64,000 nt of DNA, from the NCBI GenBank assembly GCA_035528395.1, contig DATKYR010000119.1, forward strand, positions 1-64,000. The letters run 5' to 3'. Each line of letters begins with the position of its first letter. Position 1 is the stretch's first letter. A model generated the notes under the pieces. That model did no database searches, was not told the DNA's origin, and saw nothing but the letters and a program-made list of their open reading frames with translations. The DNA comes from NIOZ-UU13 sp035528395 (GTDB taxonomy: Bacteria > Planctomycetota > Phycisphaerae > Sedimentisphaerales > Anaerobacaceae). Below, piece after piece: positions 8,693 through 18,151 of this stretch. The translations under genes were made by a program, and so were the position numbers.

Positions 8693-10545
8693 ACTCGGTC
8701 TTCCAGCTGGCTACTAATTTTACAGCCGCTCTTATGCAGCACCGCCATCATCGGTTTGTTATCTATCAGAACCTCAGCAGTGAAGCCGGCAATGCCGTTG
8801 CGTTTTGCAATCGTAACAAGGTACTTCAGCAAAAAGGTTCCAACACCGCGGTTCTGCCACTGGTCGCGAACAATAAAGGCTACCTCGGCGCGGTTGGTTC
8901 GTGGATTCAGATAGTAGCGACCGATGGCAATAATATCTTCCCCGTGTGCTTCACGTAAAGTCCCGACAATCGCCATATCGCTGCGGTAGTCGGTATACAG
9001 GAAGTTCAGGACCTCCTTCTGGGGTAATCGCGTTATGTTTGACATAAACCGATAGTGTATGGTCTGCTGGGAGAGCGAGTGGAAGAGGTCTCGCATCCGC
9101 CTCTCATCAGTAGGGTGCATAGTACGGAAGTTTATGAGCATTCCGTCTTCGAGCACCATCGAGGTCTTCAATTCCTGGGGACCGACAAAAACTTTCCCTT
9201 CGACAGCCGCCAAATCAGAACTAACGTAATTATCTTCGATGGCCTCTTTGAGCAATTCGGCACGAAATTTCGGATGGGCGATGCTTATAAGCGCCAAAGC
9301 ACGCTCCCGCAGGCTTTTACCGTAAAGGTAGGCAACACCATATTCGGTAACTACATAATGCACTTCACAGCAAGTAGCAGACACGCCTGCGTGGTGACTA
9401 AGATGGGCCACAATCCGCGAGATAGTACCGTGACTTCGAGTGGACTCCAAAGCAACAATCGATTTGCCTCCGGACGCTCTGGTGACCCCGTGAGTAAAGT
9501 CCATATGACTACCCAGCCCGGAGAACCCGGCCTCCAGCGAATGGGCACAGACCTGTCCTGTTAAATCCACCTCTTGTGCAACGCTGATGGCAACCATGTT
9601 ATGCTGCTGGCTTATGAGGTACGGGTCACTGACATACTCAGCGGGCCGGAAAGAGAAAACAGGATTGCCGTCAATATAATCATAAAGCTTCTGCGTGCCC
9701 ATGCACAAACTCGCTACTATTTTGCCGCGGTCGATGTTTTTTCGTGCTCCTGTTATCACTCCGGACTCAACAAGGTCAATGACGGCTTCGGAGAGTACTT
9801 CCGTGTGAATTCCAAGGTCATGCTTGTCTTTTAGAAACTCGACTACCGCCAGTGGAATGCGCCTGATTCCTAACTCCACTGTGGAGCCGTCCGGAATCAG
9901 GGCTGCTATGTACTCGGCGATGCAGCGGGATGTCTTCGTGGGCTTCGGCAGCGTCGCTTCAATAATGGGACTCTCACCCGGCACGAGAATGTCGATGTCG
10001 TGGACGTACAGCAGATTGTCTCCCATGGTCCACGGCATCTGAGGATTTACCTGGGCGATGACTAATCCGGCGTTCTCAGCAGCGCCCTTGGTGATATCAA
10101 CAGAGACTCCCAGAGAGCACATTCCCTGTTCGTTGGGTGGAGTAACCTGTATTAAAGCGACATCAACAGGCAGCTCACCTGAGCGGAACAGGCGTGGTAT
10201 GTCGGAAAAAAATATCGGCGTGTAGTCCCCTAATTCCTGCGTTTCCTTAATGTTGCTTCCTATGAAGAAGCTGTGGATATGAAAATGTTTGGCCAATTCC
10301 TTGTGCCCATAAGACGGCTCAGCAAGGCTCATCAAATGTATAATTTCGATATCCTCTAATTCGGCGGCACGTTTGACTAAGGCTTTAACCAATGCCTGGG
10401 GCTGGGCACAACCGGTACCAATGAACACCCGCTGACCGGGACGTATGCGGGCAATAGCTTCCTCGGCTGAGGCAATCATGCTCCGGTAGTTTTCCTGCCA
10501 GCTCGCGGCCGTTTCTTTATTGTAGCCGGGATTGGATTCGTTCAT
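8665..10545 (-). CDS. Acetyl-CoA hydrolase/transferase fused to a GNAT acetyltransferase domain
   Basis: A 626-residue two-domain protein. Residues about 20-450 form the acetyl-CoA hydrolase/4-hydroxybutyrate CoA-transferase fold: GQRVFIGTGCAQPQALVKAL at the start, VELGIRRIP in the middle, and the late LGSHMDFTHGVTRASGGKSI motif. Residues about 465-626 form a GNAT domain (TDERRMRDLF, then the acetyl-CoA loop RDQWQNRGVGTFLLKYL). The hydrolase part would move CoA between acids or release it; the GNAT part would acylate an amine, possibly a protein lysine. The gene starts one base from the stop of the ADP-forming synthetase upstream, so the pair is one operon. The 3' end overlaps the TRAP permease gene. 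Automatic annotation commonly calls this a bifunctional protein; the GNAT substrate is unknown. Confidence 0.88.
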   Translation of the reverse strand: MNESNPGYNKETAASWQENYRSMIASAEEAIARIRPGQRVFIGTGCAQPQALVKALVKRAAELEDIEIIHLMSLAEPSYGHKELAKHFHIHSFFIGSNIKETQELGDYTPIFFSDIPRLFRSGELPVDVALIQVTPPNEQGMCSLGVSVDITKGAAENAGLVIAQVNPQMPWTMGDNLLYVHDIDILVPGESPIIEATLPKPTKTSRCIAEYIAALIPDGSTVELGIRRIPLAVVEFLKDKHDLGIHTEVLSEAVIDLVESGVITGARKNIDRGKIVASLCMGTQKLYDYIDGNPVFSFRPAEYVSDPYLISQQHNMVAISVAQEVDLTGQVCAHSLEAGFSGLGSHMDFTHGVTRASGGKSIVALESTRSHGTISRIVAHLSHHAGVSATCCEVHYVVTEYGVAYLYGKSLRERALALISIAHPKFRAELLKEAIEDNYVSSDLAAVEGKVFVGPQELKTSMVLEDGMLINFRTMHPTDERRMRDLFHSLSQQTIHYRFMSNITRLPQKEVLNFLYTDYRSDMAIVGTLREAHGEDIIAIGRYYLNPRTNRAEVAFIVRDQWQNRGVGTFLLKYLVTIAKRNGIAGFTAEVLIDNKPMMAVLHKSGCKISSQLEDRVYSFELDFE

Positions 10546-12690
10546 TTATTTGCGACCAGATTCAGCAGGCCCCCCAAATGCTTCTTCTTGTGTTTGGGGA
10601 CCCCGGCTGAGGGTTATCTGCGCATCTACTACCATCGCCTTGGTGCCGAGGCTTCCGACGATGAACGGATTGATGTTCAGCTCTTTAATCTGTGGGAAGT
10701 CGGTAGCCAGCTGGCTTATTCGCTGCAGACCGCCCGTAATCGCCGACAGGTCCACATCAGCCTGGCCGCGGGCACCTTTAAGTAAGGCGTATGACCGAGT
10801 CTCCATCAACATTTCCATTGCCTCATCGGCTGTGATAGGGGCAAGGTAACAGGAAACATCTTTGAGCACATCTACAAAGGTGCCGCCCAGTCCGAATATA
10901 AGCATAGGTCCAAACTGCGAGTCGGACGTCATACCAAGGGTCACCTCCAGTCCGCGGACGCACATCTTCTCGATGTAAACGCCGTTCAATCTGGCTTCGG
11001 GTGCCCGCCTGCTGACCCGCAGTGTCAGCAGGTCAAAGGTATCACGCAATTGGTCGGGGCTGGATATGTTCAGCTTGATACCCCCAACATCAGACTTATG
11101 TAAAATATCAGGGGAAACAATCTTCATAGCTACAGGATATCCGATTCTTTCGGCGATTTCTACAGCCTCTTCAGGCCTGTTGGCCACACGACCGTCCGGC
11201 ACATTAAAGTCGTAAGCCCGCAGGATTTCTTTGGCTTCAACTTCGCCCATCTGGATATGGTTTGTCTTTAAATGTCGTGAAATGATACGCTCAACCCTGT
11301 TACGATTGACCGGAAAGCGCGTAACAACACGCGCCGGATGGCTGCGCCAGGCGCCATATTCATACATAGCCCGCAGCGCTGAGACAGCCCGCTCCGGTGA
11401 GGGGTAATCGGGCAGACTGCAATCGACTAATTCCCTGCGTTCGGGCATCATATCAGCACTGCCTAAGAAAACCACGAGCACCGGCTTGTCATCAGAAACG
11501 CAGGCGGCAATAGCCCGAGCGGTTTCCGCCGGTTTTGTCATTGCGTGCGGCGTTAGAATAACGATGATAGCATCGACCGATTCATCTTTTTGCGCGGTAC
11601 TGACAGCAGTGGCATACCGCTCAGGGTCGGCGTCGCCCAATACGTCAATTGGATTGCTGACAATAGCTGCAGGCGGCAGTTTCTCCCTGAGGGCTCCGGC
11701 ACTGTTTCCGTTCAGAGTGGCCACCTTCATCCCGGATTGCTCGATGGCATCAGCGGCCATAACAGCCGGCCCTCCGGCGTTTGTAATGATTGCAACACGA
11801 TTACCTTTGGGCAGAGGCTGCATAGATAGCGCCGCAGCGTAGTCGAAAAGCGAGTCAAAGCTTTCTGCTCGTATTACACCGGCCCGCTTAAACGCCGCGG
11901 CATAGGCAATATCATCCCCAGCCAGACCACCTGTATGTGCCGATGCCGCCTTCATTCCCGCCTTGGTAACTCCCGCCCTCAACAGGACCAATGGCTTAGC
12001 CGAGGCCACTGACCGCGCTGCCTTAATGAACTTATCGCCGGATGTAATATTTTCGAGGTAGCCGACGATGACTTTTGTTTGTTCATCGGTTTCAAATGCC
12101 AATAAGAAGTCAGTCTCATTTAGGTCGGCCTTGTTACCTATGCTGACGACTTTTGCTAAGCCCAGACCTCGGGCCTTAGCCCAATCTAACATTGCCGTAC
12201 AGACCGCTCCCGATTGAGACAGGACTGATATGCCGCCGGCCTTCGGCATACGTTTTGAAAACGAAGCATTCATCCGATGTCCGGTATTAATCAGGCCCAG
12301 GCAATTAGGCCCTAACAGACGAACTCCGGCCTGCAAACAAAGCTGCGTAATCTCCGATTGCATTTTGGTTCCTTCTGGGCCGGTCTCTCTAAAGCCTGCC
12401 GTGACCACCGCTATCGCTTTTGCTTCTGCTCTAATCGAACTTTCCACGGCCTTGAGAACCGACGCTGCCGGCACCGCAATAACTGCTAAGTCTACAGTGC
12501 CTGTGTATGTATTCAAATCGTGTAAACAGCTAAGGCCTAATACCTCGTCGGCCGAAGGATTAACCGGTATGATTTGTCCCTCAAAACCACCATCTAACAG
12601 GTTGGCCAATATCTCATAACCCACCTTGCCGGGTGTCCGCGAAGCACCGATAAGTGCAATAGACTTAGGATATAATAAAAATTCCAACAT
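10546..12690 (-). CDS. Acyl/acetate-CoA ligase, ADP-forming (fused alpha-beta subunits)
   Basis: An approximately 714-residue NDP-forming acyl-CoA synthetase, interconverting acyl-CoA, ADP and phosphate with acid, CoA and ATP. It has the CoA-binding domain (LYPKSIALIGASRTPGKVGY), succinyl-CoA-ligase-like domains with the segment AASAHTGGLAGDD that holds the expected phospho-histidine, and a C-terminal ATP-grasp domain (YPVAMKIVSPDILHKSDVGG and LGMTSDSQFGPMLIFGLGG). I placed the start at the ATG at 12690 because family members begin just before the YPKS motif. A TTG at 12732 would add 14 residues, and neither start has a strong ribosome site. It is followed without a gap by the CoA hydrolase-GNAT gene. 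In Pat-type regulators this synthetase fold carries the GNAT domain; here the GNAT is on the partner instead. Confidence 0.88.
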   Translation of the reverse strand: MLEFLLYPKSIALIGASRTPGKVGYEILANLLDGGFEGQIIPVNPSADEVLGLSCLHDLNTYTGTVDLAVIAVPAASVLKAVESSIRAEAKAIAVVTAGFRETGPEGTKMQSEITQLCLQAGVRLLGPNCLGLINTGHRMNASFSKRMPKAGGISVLSQSGAVCTAMLDWAKARGLGLAKVVSIGNKADLNETDFLLAFETDEQTKVIVGYLENITSGDKFIKAARSVASAKPLVLLRAGVTKAGMKAASAHTGGLAGDDIAYAAAFKRAGVIRAESFDSLFDYAAALSMQPLPKGNRVAIITNAGGPAVMAADAIEQSGMKVATLNGNSAGALREKLPPAAIVSNPIDVLGDADPERYATAVSTAQKDESVDAIIVILTPHAMTKPAETARAIAACVSDDKPVLVVFLGSADMMPERRELVDCSLPDYPSPERAVSALRAMYEYGAWRSHPARVVTRFPVNRNRVERIISRHLKTNHIQMGEVEAKEILRAYDFNVPDGRVANRPEEAVEIAERIGYPVAMKIVSPDILHKSDVGGIKLNISSPDQLRDTFDLLTLRVSRRAPEARLNGVYIEKMCVRGLEVTLGMTSDSQFGPMLIFGLGGTFVDVLKDVSCYLAPITADEAMEMLMETRSYALLKGARGQADVDLSAITGGLQRISQLATDFPQIKELNINPFIVGSLGTKAMVVDAQITLSRGPQTQEEAFGGPAESGRK

Positions 12691-12918
12691 AACTTGCAAA
12701 TTGAAAAATTTTTTACTCGAATCTGCACTCAATTCTACAATCAGCAGCCGGCTGTTTCAAGCAAATTAAGGCCAAAGCAAATTTCTTCTACTGCCAACCG
12801 GCTTAAAAATAATCAAACCATCGGTATAAGTGTCCCCAAAACATTATGCCGCTGTTCTTAAATCTATGGAAGAAAATTATTGATATGTCGCTTCCGTTGT
12901 GGAATAATAAGCCACCTT

Positions 12919-14331
12919 ATGAAAGTGCGCACGAAAAAATTATTGGTCGCAGCTGTATTCGTTCTTTGCCTCGGCAGTTTTGCAAAAGCGGATTTGGCGA
13001 AGCGAGTTGATGGTATTATCAGCCGTTCTTTGCAGCAGAAAGTTCAATTTTCCATTCATATCGTAAAGGCCGATTCCGGCGACACGGTATATAACCATGA
13101 CGCAGGAGAGTTGATGATACCGGCTTCAAATATGAAAATAATTACCACCGCAGCGGCACTGAACTACCTGGGGCCTGATTACGAATATAAAACGAAGGTC
13201 GGTTTTTGTGACGATACCCTCGTAGTAATAGGAAGCGGTGACCCTTTATTGGGAGACGAAAAAACAGACGCTAAGTATGGTCGAGAGAAAGGCTGGATAT
13301 TCAAGGACATAGCAGAAGCTTTGAAACGTAAAGGTATAGATACCATAAAGGATATTGTTATCGACAGCAGCGTATTTGATGACCAGCGCGTCCACCTGAG
13401 CTGGTCTAAAAAAGAGCTGAACAAGTGGTATGCCTGCGAAGTAAGCGGCATGAATTTCAATGACAATTGTGTAGGGATAAGCACGAAGAATAACGGCGGC
13501 AAAGTGGAAGTATTTATTGAGCCGCAAACCGCTTTTATAAAATTTGACAATCAGGTCAAACCAATATCAAAAGGGACCAGTGCCGTAGGGACATATCGGA
13601 ATCAGGAGCCTAATAAGATTGTTGTTTACGGCAGATGCAAAGACAAAGTAGGGCCGTTCGATGTTGCAATTGAAAGACCTGCTGCATTTTTTGGATTTCT
13701 CCTGTACGAGAATCTAACTAAAGCAGGAATAAAAACAAATGGCCAGCTCGTAGAAAAAACGCTCGATGATCCCAGCGATTTCAAGCTGCTCACCCAATAC
13801 ACCACTCCCTTAGCTGATTGTTTGGCCCGTTCTAACAAGAACAGTCTCGGATTGGCAGCCGAAGCGCTGCTTAAAACTATTGCCGCTCATAATAATCCGA
13901 ATGGAAAATACGGTAGTTGGGACAGAGGCCGGGAATTGATTTCTGAATATCTCCAAGAGCTTGGCATCGATGAAAGCCAGTTTTATATCGACGACGCCAG
14001 CGGCCTGAGCAGACAAAATGAGCTTAGCGCATACGCCATAACAAAAGTGTTATTGAATATCTATAATAGCAGGAATTGGGAACTGTATAAGGATTCGCTT
14101 GCGGTAGGGGGGGTAGATGGGACAATCGCCAGATATTTCAAAGAAGAAAAGTACAAAGGCAAAATCATAGGCAAAACCGGATATATAAATAGCGTCAAGA
14201 CATTTTCAGGTATTTGCGCGACTGAACAGGGCGATTACATATTTTCAATTCTCGCAAACAACACCAACGGCCGCACCCGCGGAGTAATCAACGACATCGC
14301 AGAAGCGATTATTGATGAAGCTGATATGTAG
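12919..14331 (+). CDS. dacB: D-alanyl-D-alanine carboxypeptidase/endopeptidase, PBP4 (DacB) family
   Basis: A 470-residue exported serine peptidase of the S13 family, which trims D-Ala from peptidoglycan stem peptides or cuts cross-links in the periplasm. The ATG at 12919 opens a clean signal peptide (KKLLVAAVFVLCLGSFAKA). The longer frame from TTG at 12880 adds 13 residues in front and is unlikely. The active-site SxxK is S70-N-M-K73 (in PASNMKIITTAAAL), the second motif region is SNKN before LGLAAEALLK, and the third is KTG near residue 419 (GKIIGKTGYINSVKTFSG). The insert between the first two motifs is typical of PBP4. It stands alone between divergent acyl-CoA genes and a convergent glycoside-hydrolase-like gene. 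Its presence fits a planctomycete with peptidoglycan. Confidence 0.88.
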   Translation: MKVRTKKLLVAAVFVLCLGSFAKADLAKRVDGIISRSLQQKVQFSIHIVKADSGDTVYNHDAGELMIPASNMKIITTAAALNYLGPDYEYKTKVGFCDDTLVVIGSGDPLLGDEKTDAKYGREKGWIFKDIAEALKRKGIDTIKDIVIDSSVFDDQRVHLSWSKKELNKWYACEVSGMNFNDNCVGISTKNNGGKVEVFIEPQTAFIKFDNQVKPISKGTSAVGTYRNQEPNKIVVYGRCKDKVGPFDVAIERPAAFFGFLLYENLTKAGIKTNGQLVEKTLDDPSDFKLLTQYTTPLADCLARSNKNSLGLAAEALLKTIAAHNNPNGKYGSWDRGRELISEYLQELGIDESQFYIDDASGLSRQNELSAYAITKVLLNIYNSRNWELYKDSLAVGGVDGTIARYFKEEKYKGKIIGKTGYINSVKTFSGICATEQGDYIFSILANNTNGRTRGVINDIAEAIIDEADM

Positions 14332-14378
14332 CAGCGTAACAGCTTACTCGGTGGTAATATAATCCTGAGCCAGTGACA

Positions 14379-16265
14379 TTATTCCAAGGTGACCACGGCA
14401 ATTTCGTATATGCTCACCTGCGGCACAGAGAATGTGACAACGCCGGCCTGCTCCTTAAAGGTCAGTTCAATGTCGTTTTCCCGGTCGGGACCGGCCAGTG
14501 ATATGTCCTTGACATGACGTTCAGCCGGCAGGCGCAGACTTATTGTGATGTTTTTGACAGGGTCGTTGGTCCGGTAGTTGACCAGATGAACAAGGCGTCT
14601 GCCGGGTTGTTCTGTTAGCTCCGAACACAGTCCCGGCTCGGCCTGAAGCGACAAGGAAAGTTCATTTGCGCAGGCCTGGCTGACCGCGCCAAGAATGTCG
14701 TTATTTTCGCCGATGCGCACCACGCTGCTGGCCGGCAGGTCACCCAGTGCCGGTTTTTCCCGCGGAAGCATCCACTCGTCGTGGGTGGCGACCGGACCGA
14801 TGACACAGACCCTGCCGCCGGATTTGATGTATTGCCTGATTTGTTCTATCTGCTCATCAGAAAGGGCTATACATCCTGCAAGAATGAGCGCACGATAGCG
14901 TTTTAAATCGTTGAGATGGTGGTCATAGATTATCTGGAAACAGATGCGATTTTCAATGAGAGCCTGCTCGGCTTGATAAGTGAGCCTGGCATAATTCGAA
15001 TTGGCGAATACCTGTGATGGAAAACTGCGTAGAACGGCTACATCGGCAACAATTCTGGCCTCCCTAAGCAGGTCACGACGTGTATTAAAGAAGTGAATAA
15101 AAGGTTCAAGAGTGTTGGAAATGGGTTCATTCGAGCCTGGCTTGGCGACTAACTCGCCGTATTCAAACCAGCAGATACATCCAAGGCAATCGCGGTTGAA
15201 CGCCATGGACTCAGCCATCTCAAGGCCGGTTGTGGTGTAAACAAATGCAATATTATCCATACGCCGGGCGACCTTGAAAGTGCGGATACGGGTCTGGAGC
15301 TGTCCGTTCTGGTAGCCGGGCTGCCTGCCCTCGTCCCAGAACGCCTCGCCGCCCTGAAGAAGGTTTCCATGGTCCACAGGTGGTCGAATCCGGCTCCCCG
15401 GACCTCCGGGATTACACTCGATGAGGATGTCCTTACGAAGCGTGCGAGCATACCGGCTCATGTCGTAATAGGAATCGGTAAGCGACCGGCAGGAAAAATC
15501 CAGCCACGCCCGACGCAGCATATTCTCCGGCAGCCCGGTCATAGGAGGCTGCACGGTATCCAGGTCATCGATACCCATTTTGTTAAGCTGCTCGTGAGTG
15601 AACGTATTATCGAGATATTTGCGAAACCGTTGTACAGAATTGGCGTCCTGGCCGGGACCATACCCATAGTTGTCGAAGTGGAGCAGCTCTGCTCCAATGT
15701 CGTTGACGGCAAATCGAACGAGCTGCCGGTAGAATGCCTGGGCATCGGCGTGGTTCCGGTTCCAGCGGTAGCGATATGTTGCCGTACCGTACGTTAGGGG
15801 CTTGCCATCCTTATCGAGTACGACCCAGTCTTTCGCCTGTGGAACCTCTTTAAATAAAAGCTCCCAAATAAAGGCCCCGCTGTAGTTATAAACGCCCACG
15901 TTCAGATCGGCGTCGTGACAAAGTTTAGCGAATTTGACCGCATCAGCCATGCTTTCGCGTTCCGCTTCCAGGCCTGCACCTTTATAGCAGTGCATCATAA
16001 CGAAATTCACGCCCAGCGCCTTAAGTTTTTCAATCATCTCGGGACTATGTTCGCGCAAGTAGGCGGCACGTTGCTCGGCCGTCGGTATGTAGCCCTGGCT
16101 TCCGTCACGCCGAACGCGGAACAGCAACGGCTCCCAGCTCCCCGCCATCACAATCCCGTCCCGCTGCAGCCAATCCGGACGTTGCTCAAGCGGCAAAGTC
16201 AGCGGTTCAGCGTGAACCAGACAGGTAAGACATAAGTGCAGCAAGATTACCAGTTTGATGGACAT
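14379..16265 (-). CDS. Secreted glycoside-hydrolase-like protein with GATase-like trimerisation domain
   Basis: A 628-residue exported protein. The start at 16265 is decided by AGGAGAG five bases upstream and by the signal peptide SIKLVILLHLCLTCLVHA that follows; an ATG further upstream (16331) lacks this. Residues about 30-390 look like a (beta/alpha)8 barrel: MIEKLKALGVNFVMMHCYKG, LNVGVYNYSGAFIWEL, and GAELLHFDNYGYG near a probable catalytic acid. Residues about 430-530 resemble the flavodoxin-like trimerisation domain of GH42 beta-galactosidases (RYRALILAGC, IRQYIKSGGRVCVIGP). A beta-rich tail follows. The overall plan fits an unclassified polysaccharide-degrading enzyme related to GH42. 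I cannot name its substrate or family number. Confidence 0.7.
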   Translation of the reverse strand: MSIKLVILLHLCLTCLVHAEPLTLPLEQRPDWLQRDGIVMAGSWEPLLFRVRRDGSQGYIPTAEQRAAYLREHSPEMIEKLKALGVNFVMMHCYKGAGLEAERESMADAVKFAKLCHDADLNVGVYNYSGAFIWELLFKEVPQAKDWVVLDKDGKPLTYGTATYRYRWNRNHADAQAFYRQLVRFAVNDIGAELLHFDNYGYGPGQDANSVQRFRKYLDNTFTHEQLNKMGIDDLDTVQPPMTGLPENMLRRAWLDFSCRSLTDSYYDMSRYARTLRKDILIECNPGGPGSRIRPPVDHGNLLQGGEAFWDEGRQPGYQNGQLQTRIRTFKVARRMDNIAFVYTTTGLEMAESMAFNRDCLGCICWFEYGELVAKPGSNEPISNTLEPFIHFFNTRRDLLREARIVADVAVLRSFPSQVFANSNYARLTYQAEQALIENRICFQIIYDHHLNDLKRYRALILAGCIALSDEQIEQIRQYIKSGGRVCVIGPVATHDEWMLPREKPALGDLPASSVVRIGENNDILGAVSQACANELSLSLQAEPGLCSELTEQPGRRLVHLVNYRTNDPVKNITISLRLPAERHVKDISLAGPDRENDIELTFKEQAGVVTFSVPQVSIYEIAVVTLE

Positions 16266-16347
16266 AAAGACTCTCCTGCGAATGGATTGTGCCGGGATTT
16301 CTCTACATGCTTTCTTCATAATCTTTCTCACTGCTCATTTTACATGA

Positions 16348-17922
16348 TTACGGTCTGAAGTAAACTATGAGGCCGTTTTCATAGACTTTTCTTTCCCAGT
16401 CGGGCTTGACGATTGATTCGAAGATGGGTCCTTCGAGACGTCTCATTTCTACGCCGAGTATCACCGCCGACGGTGGAGATTTTTCGAGTAATTCTCCGAG
16501 TGTTTTTGGGCCCACGGTATGTGTAACACTTCGCTCAGATGGTGACATAGAATCGGCAGCTCTATAGATAATTGCACCACAGGAAAGTTCGGTATAGATA
16601 TCGCTTCCGCCCTCAAGAGCGAGTAGGGGGGCTAAAGTAAGTATGAGTTTTGGTTCTTTAGTTCTCTGGGCAATATCTTCTGAAATCTTATGTATTTCAA
16701 TCGGCACCCATCTTTCCGGCACAAGAACTAACGGAGTTCTGTATAGTACAACTGGATAGTAAGCAACTGCCACAAGCGCGCACACAATTACTAAAGCAGC
16801 CGCTATTTTGAAGTGTTTACTAACACTGGTTTTGCCGGCAAGTTTTCGCAAATACAACAGCGGCAAGGCAAAGCTGATTACCAGAAAAGGTACCGGCGTT
16901 GCAAGATACTGCCTCCACATTGTCGGCGGAATTAGAGCGATGATAAAGAATGCTAACGGCAGCAGGGCGGCGAGCAAGAGGGCTCTGACATTCGATATAT
17001 TTAACCTGCGGCGAAGACACACAACCACCAGGCAAAGATAAATCGCCAATACCACAAGTGCAAAATATCCCGGCTGTCTAAGGCAGGTTAATGTCAACGC
17101 GGATTTGTTGTAAACCATACCTATTTCGTGCAGCCATTCGCCGTAGAGCGTAGGTATTTTGACCAGGTTCAGAAAAAATGCTCGAGGTGCCTGAGCTATC
17201 ACCCAGACAGGCCAAATCAAGACAAAAGCTATCGCTGCAAGAAACGGCAGGGCGGTCTTGAATCTTTGTTTAATTGACTCGGCTGGCTGGCTCAGCAGCA
17301 TCACAAAAAACAGCAGCTCTACCAAAGCTGTCGTTATACGCATACAACTTGCAAACGTAAGCAGGGCACCAATGGCGGCAATGCGCCAGCCCAGCGAAGC
17401 TGGGTTTTGATCATGCCCGCCTTCGGCGGGTGACTTCTGCTTAAAATCAGTGGATATAAATAACCAGAATGACAACACAACGCATAGGATTACAACATCA
17501 TGGTTCCAGGCATAGCCGTTTGCATAATCGACGAGAGGATTGAATACGTACAGGACGGCCGCTGCTAAGCCTAAAAGCATTCCTGAAATTGCAAATGACT
17601 TGAAAATATACCGGTATATACCAACAATACAGACTAATACGAGAATATCACAGAAAGCAGAGAGAATTCTCCCAACGAGCAAATAATGGGTTGTGCTAAA
17701 CGTTCTGAATAGAGCTGCACATAATAAGGGGTGGTAGGGCAGTTGGGCCGCGTATGAAAAATCCCTGTAAATCATCTTTCCCTGGGCCAGCAGGGCACCA
17801 CCGGTGCAGTACATCTGTTCATCCCGGCCGATGGGCTTGGCCATACTATTGGCTAAAATTGCAAGCGAAAGAACAATCAGTATTAAGACAACCGATATAT
17901 TGACGATTTTTGCAGACATCAT
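16348..17922 (-). CDS. Polytopic membrane protein, GT-C glycosyltransferase-like
   Basis: A roughly 524-residue protein with about ten or more hydrophobic helices. The N-terminal loop contains RDEQMYCTGGALLAQG followed by YRDFSYAAQLPYHPL. It resembles the first periplasmic loop of GT-C enzymes (PMT/ArnT type), where an acidic residue pair is catalytic and the sugar donor is a lipid-linked sugar. A C-terminal soluble portion of about 100 residues ends in IVYFRP. An open frame extends upstream to 18114, but that extension is encoded by the palindromic repeat 17985-18117 (DVTPAKAGVQ and similar), so I start at the ATG 17922. The ribosome site is weak. Acceptor and donor are unknown. Confidence 0.7.
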   Translation of the reverse strand: MMSAKIVNISVVLILIVLSLAILANSMAKPIGRDEQMYCTGGALLAQGKMIYRDFSYAAQLPYHPLLCAALFRTFSTTHYLLVGRILSAFCDILVLVCIVGIYRYIFKSFAISGMLLGLAAAVLYVFNPLVDYANGYAWNHDVVILCVVLSFWLFISTDFKQKSPAEGGHDQNPASLGWRIAAIGALLTFASCMRITTALVELLFFVMLLSQPAESIKQRFKTALPFLAAIAFVLIWPVWVIAQAPRAFFLNLVKIPTLYGEWLHEIGMVYNKSALTLTCLRQPGYFALVVLAIYLCLVVVCLRRRLNISNVRALLLAALLPLAFFIIALIPPTMWRQYLATPVPFLVISFALPLLYLRKLAGKTSVSKHFKIAAALVIVCALVAVAYYPVVLYRTPLVLVPERWVPIEIHKISEDIAQRTKEPKLILTLAPLLALEGGSDIYTELSCGAIIYRAADSMSPSERSVTHTVGPKTLGELLEKSPPSAVILGVEMRRLEGPIFESIVKPDWERKVYENGLIVYFRP

Positions 17923-17984
17923 CGTTCTGAAAGATAAAACTAAAAAACATTGAAAAGTGACAATTGAAAAATAGTAAACAGTTC

Positions 17985-18117
17985 CTATTGCGGAAAAAGT
18001 ATTTGTCATTCCCGCCCCGCATCGTGTGCGGGATAAACTCCAGCGGGAATCCAGCTTTTCACTCTGGACCCCTGCTTTCGCAGGGGTGACATCGTTGAGT
18101 TTCGTTTTCCGCAACAG
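17985..18117. repeat. Palindromic MITE-like element, CTGTTGCGG family, copy 1
   Basis: The ends are CTATTGCGGAAAA and TTTTCCGCAACAG, an inverted repeat with one mismatch. The interior carries CATTCCCGC ... GCGGGAATCCAGC and CTGGACCCCTGCTTTCGCAGGGGTGACAT, themselves self-complementary. The second copy, 43523-43633, shares ends and interior but lacks about 20 bases of the first arm. It supplies a false N-terminal extension to the GT-C-like gene. Confidence 0.7.
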
Positions 18118-18151
18118 ATAGTAAACAGTCGATAGTAAATAGTCAATTACT

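Noticed and set aside
17923..18114. N-terminal extension of the GT-C-like protein
   Set aside because: The extra residues are encoded by a palindromic repeat and contain no membrane or signal feature.
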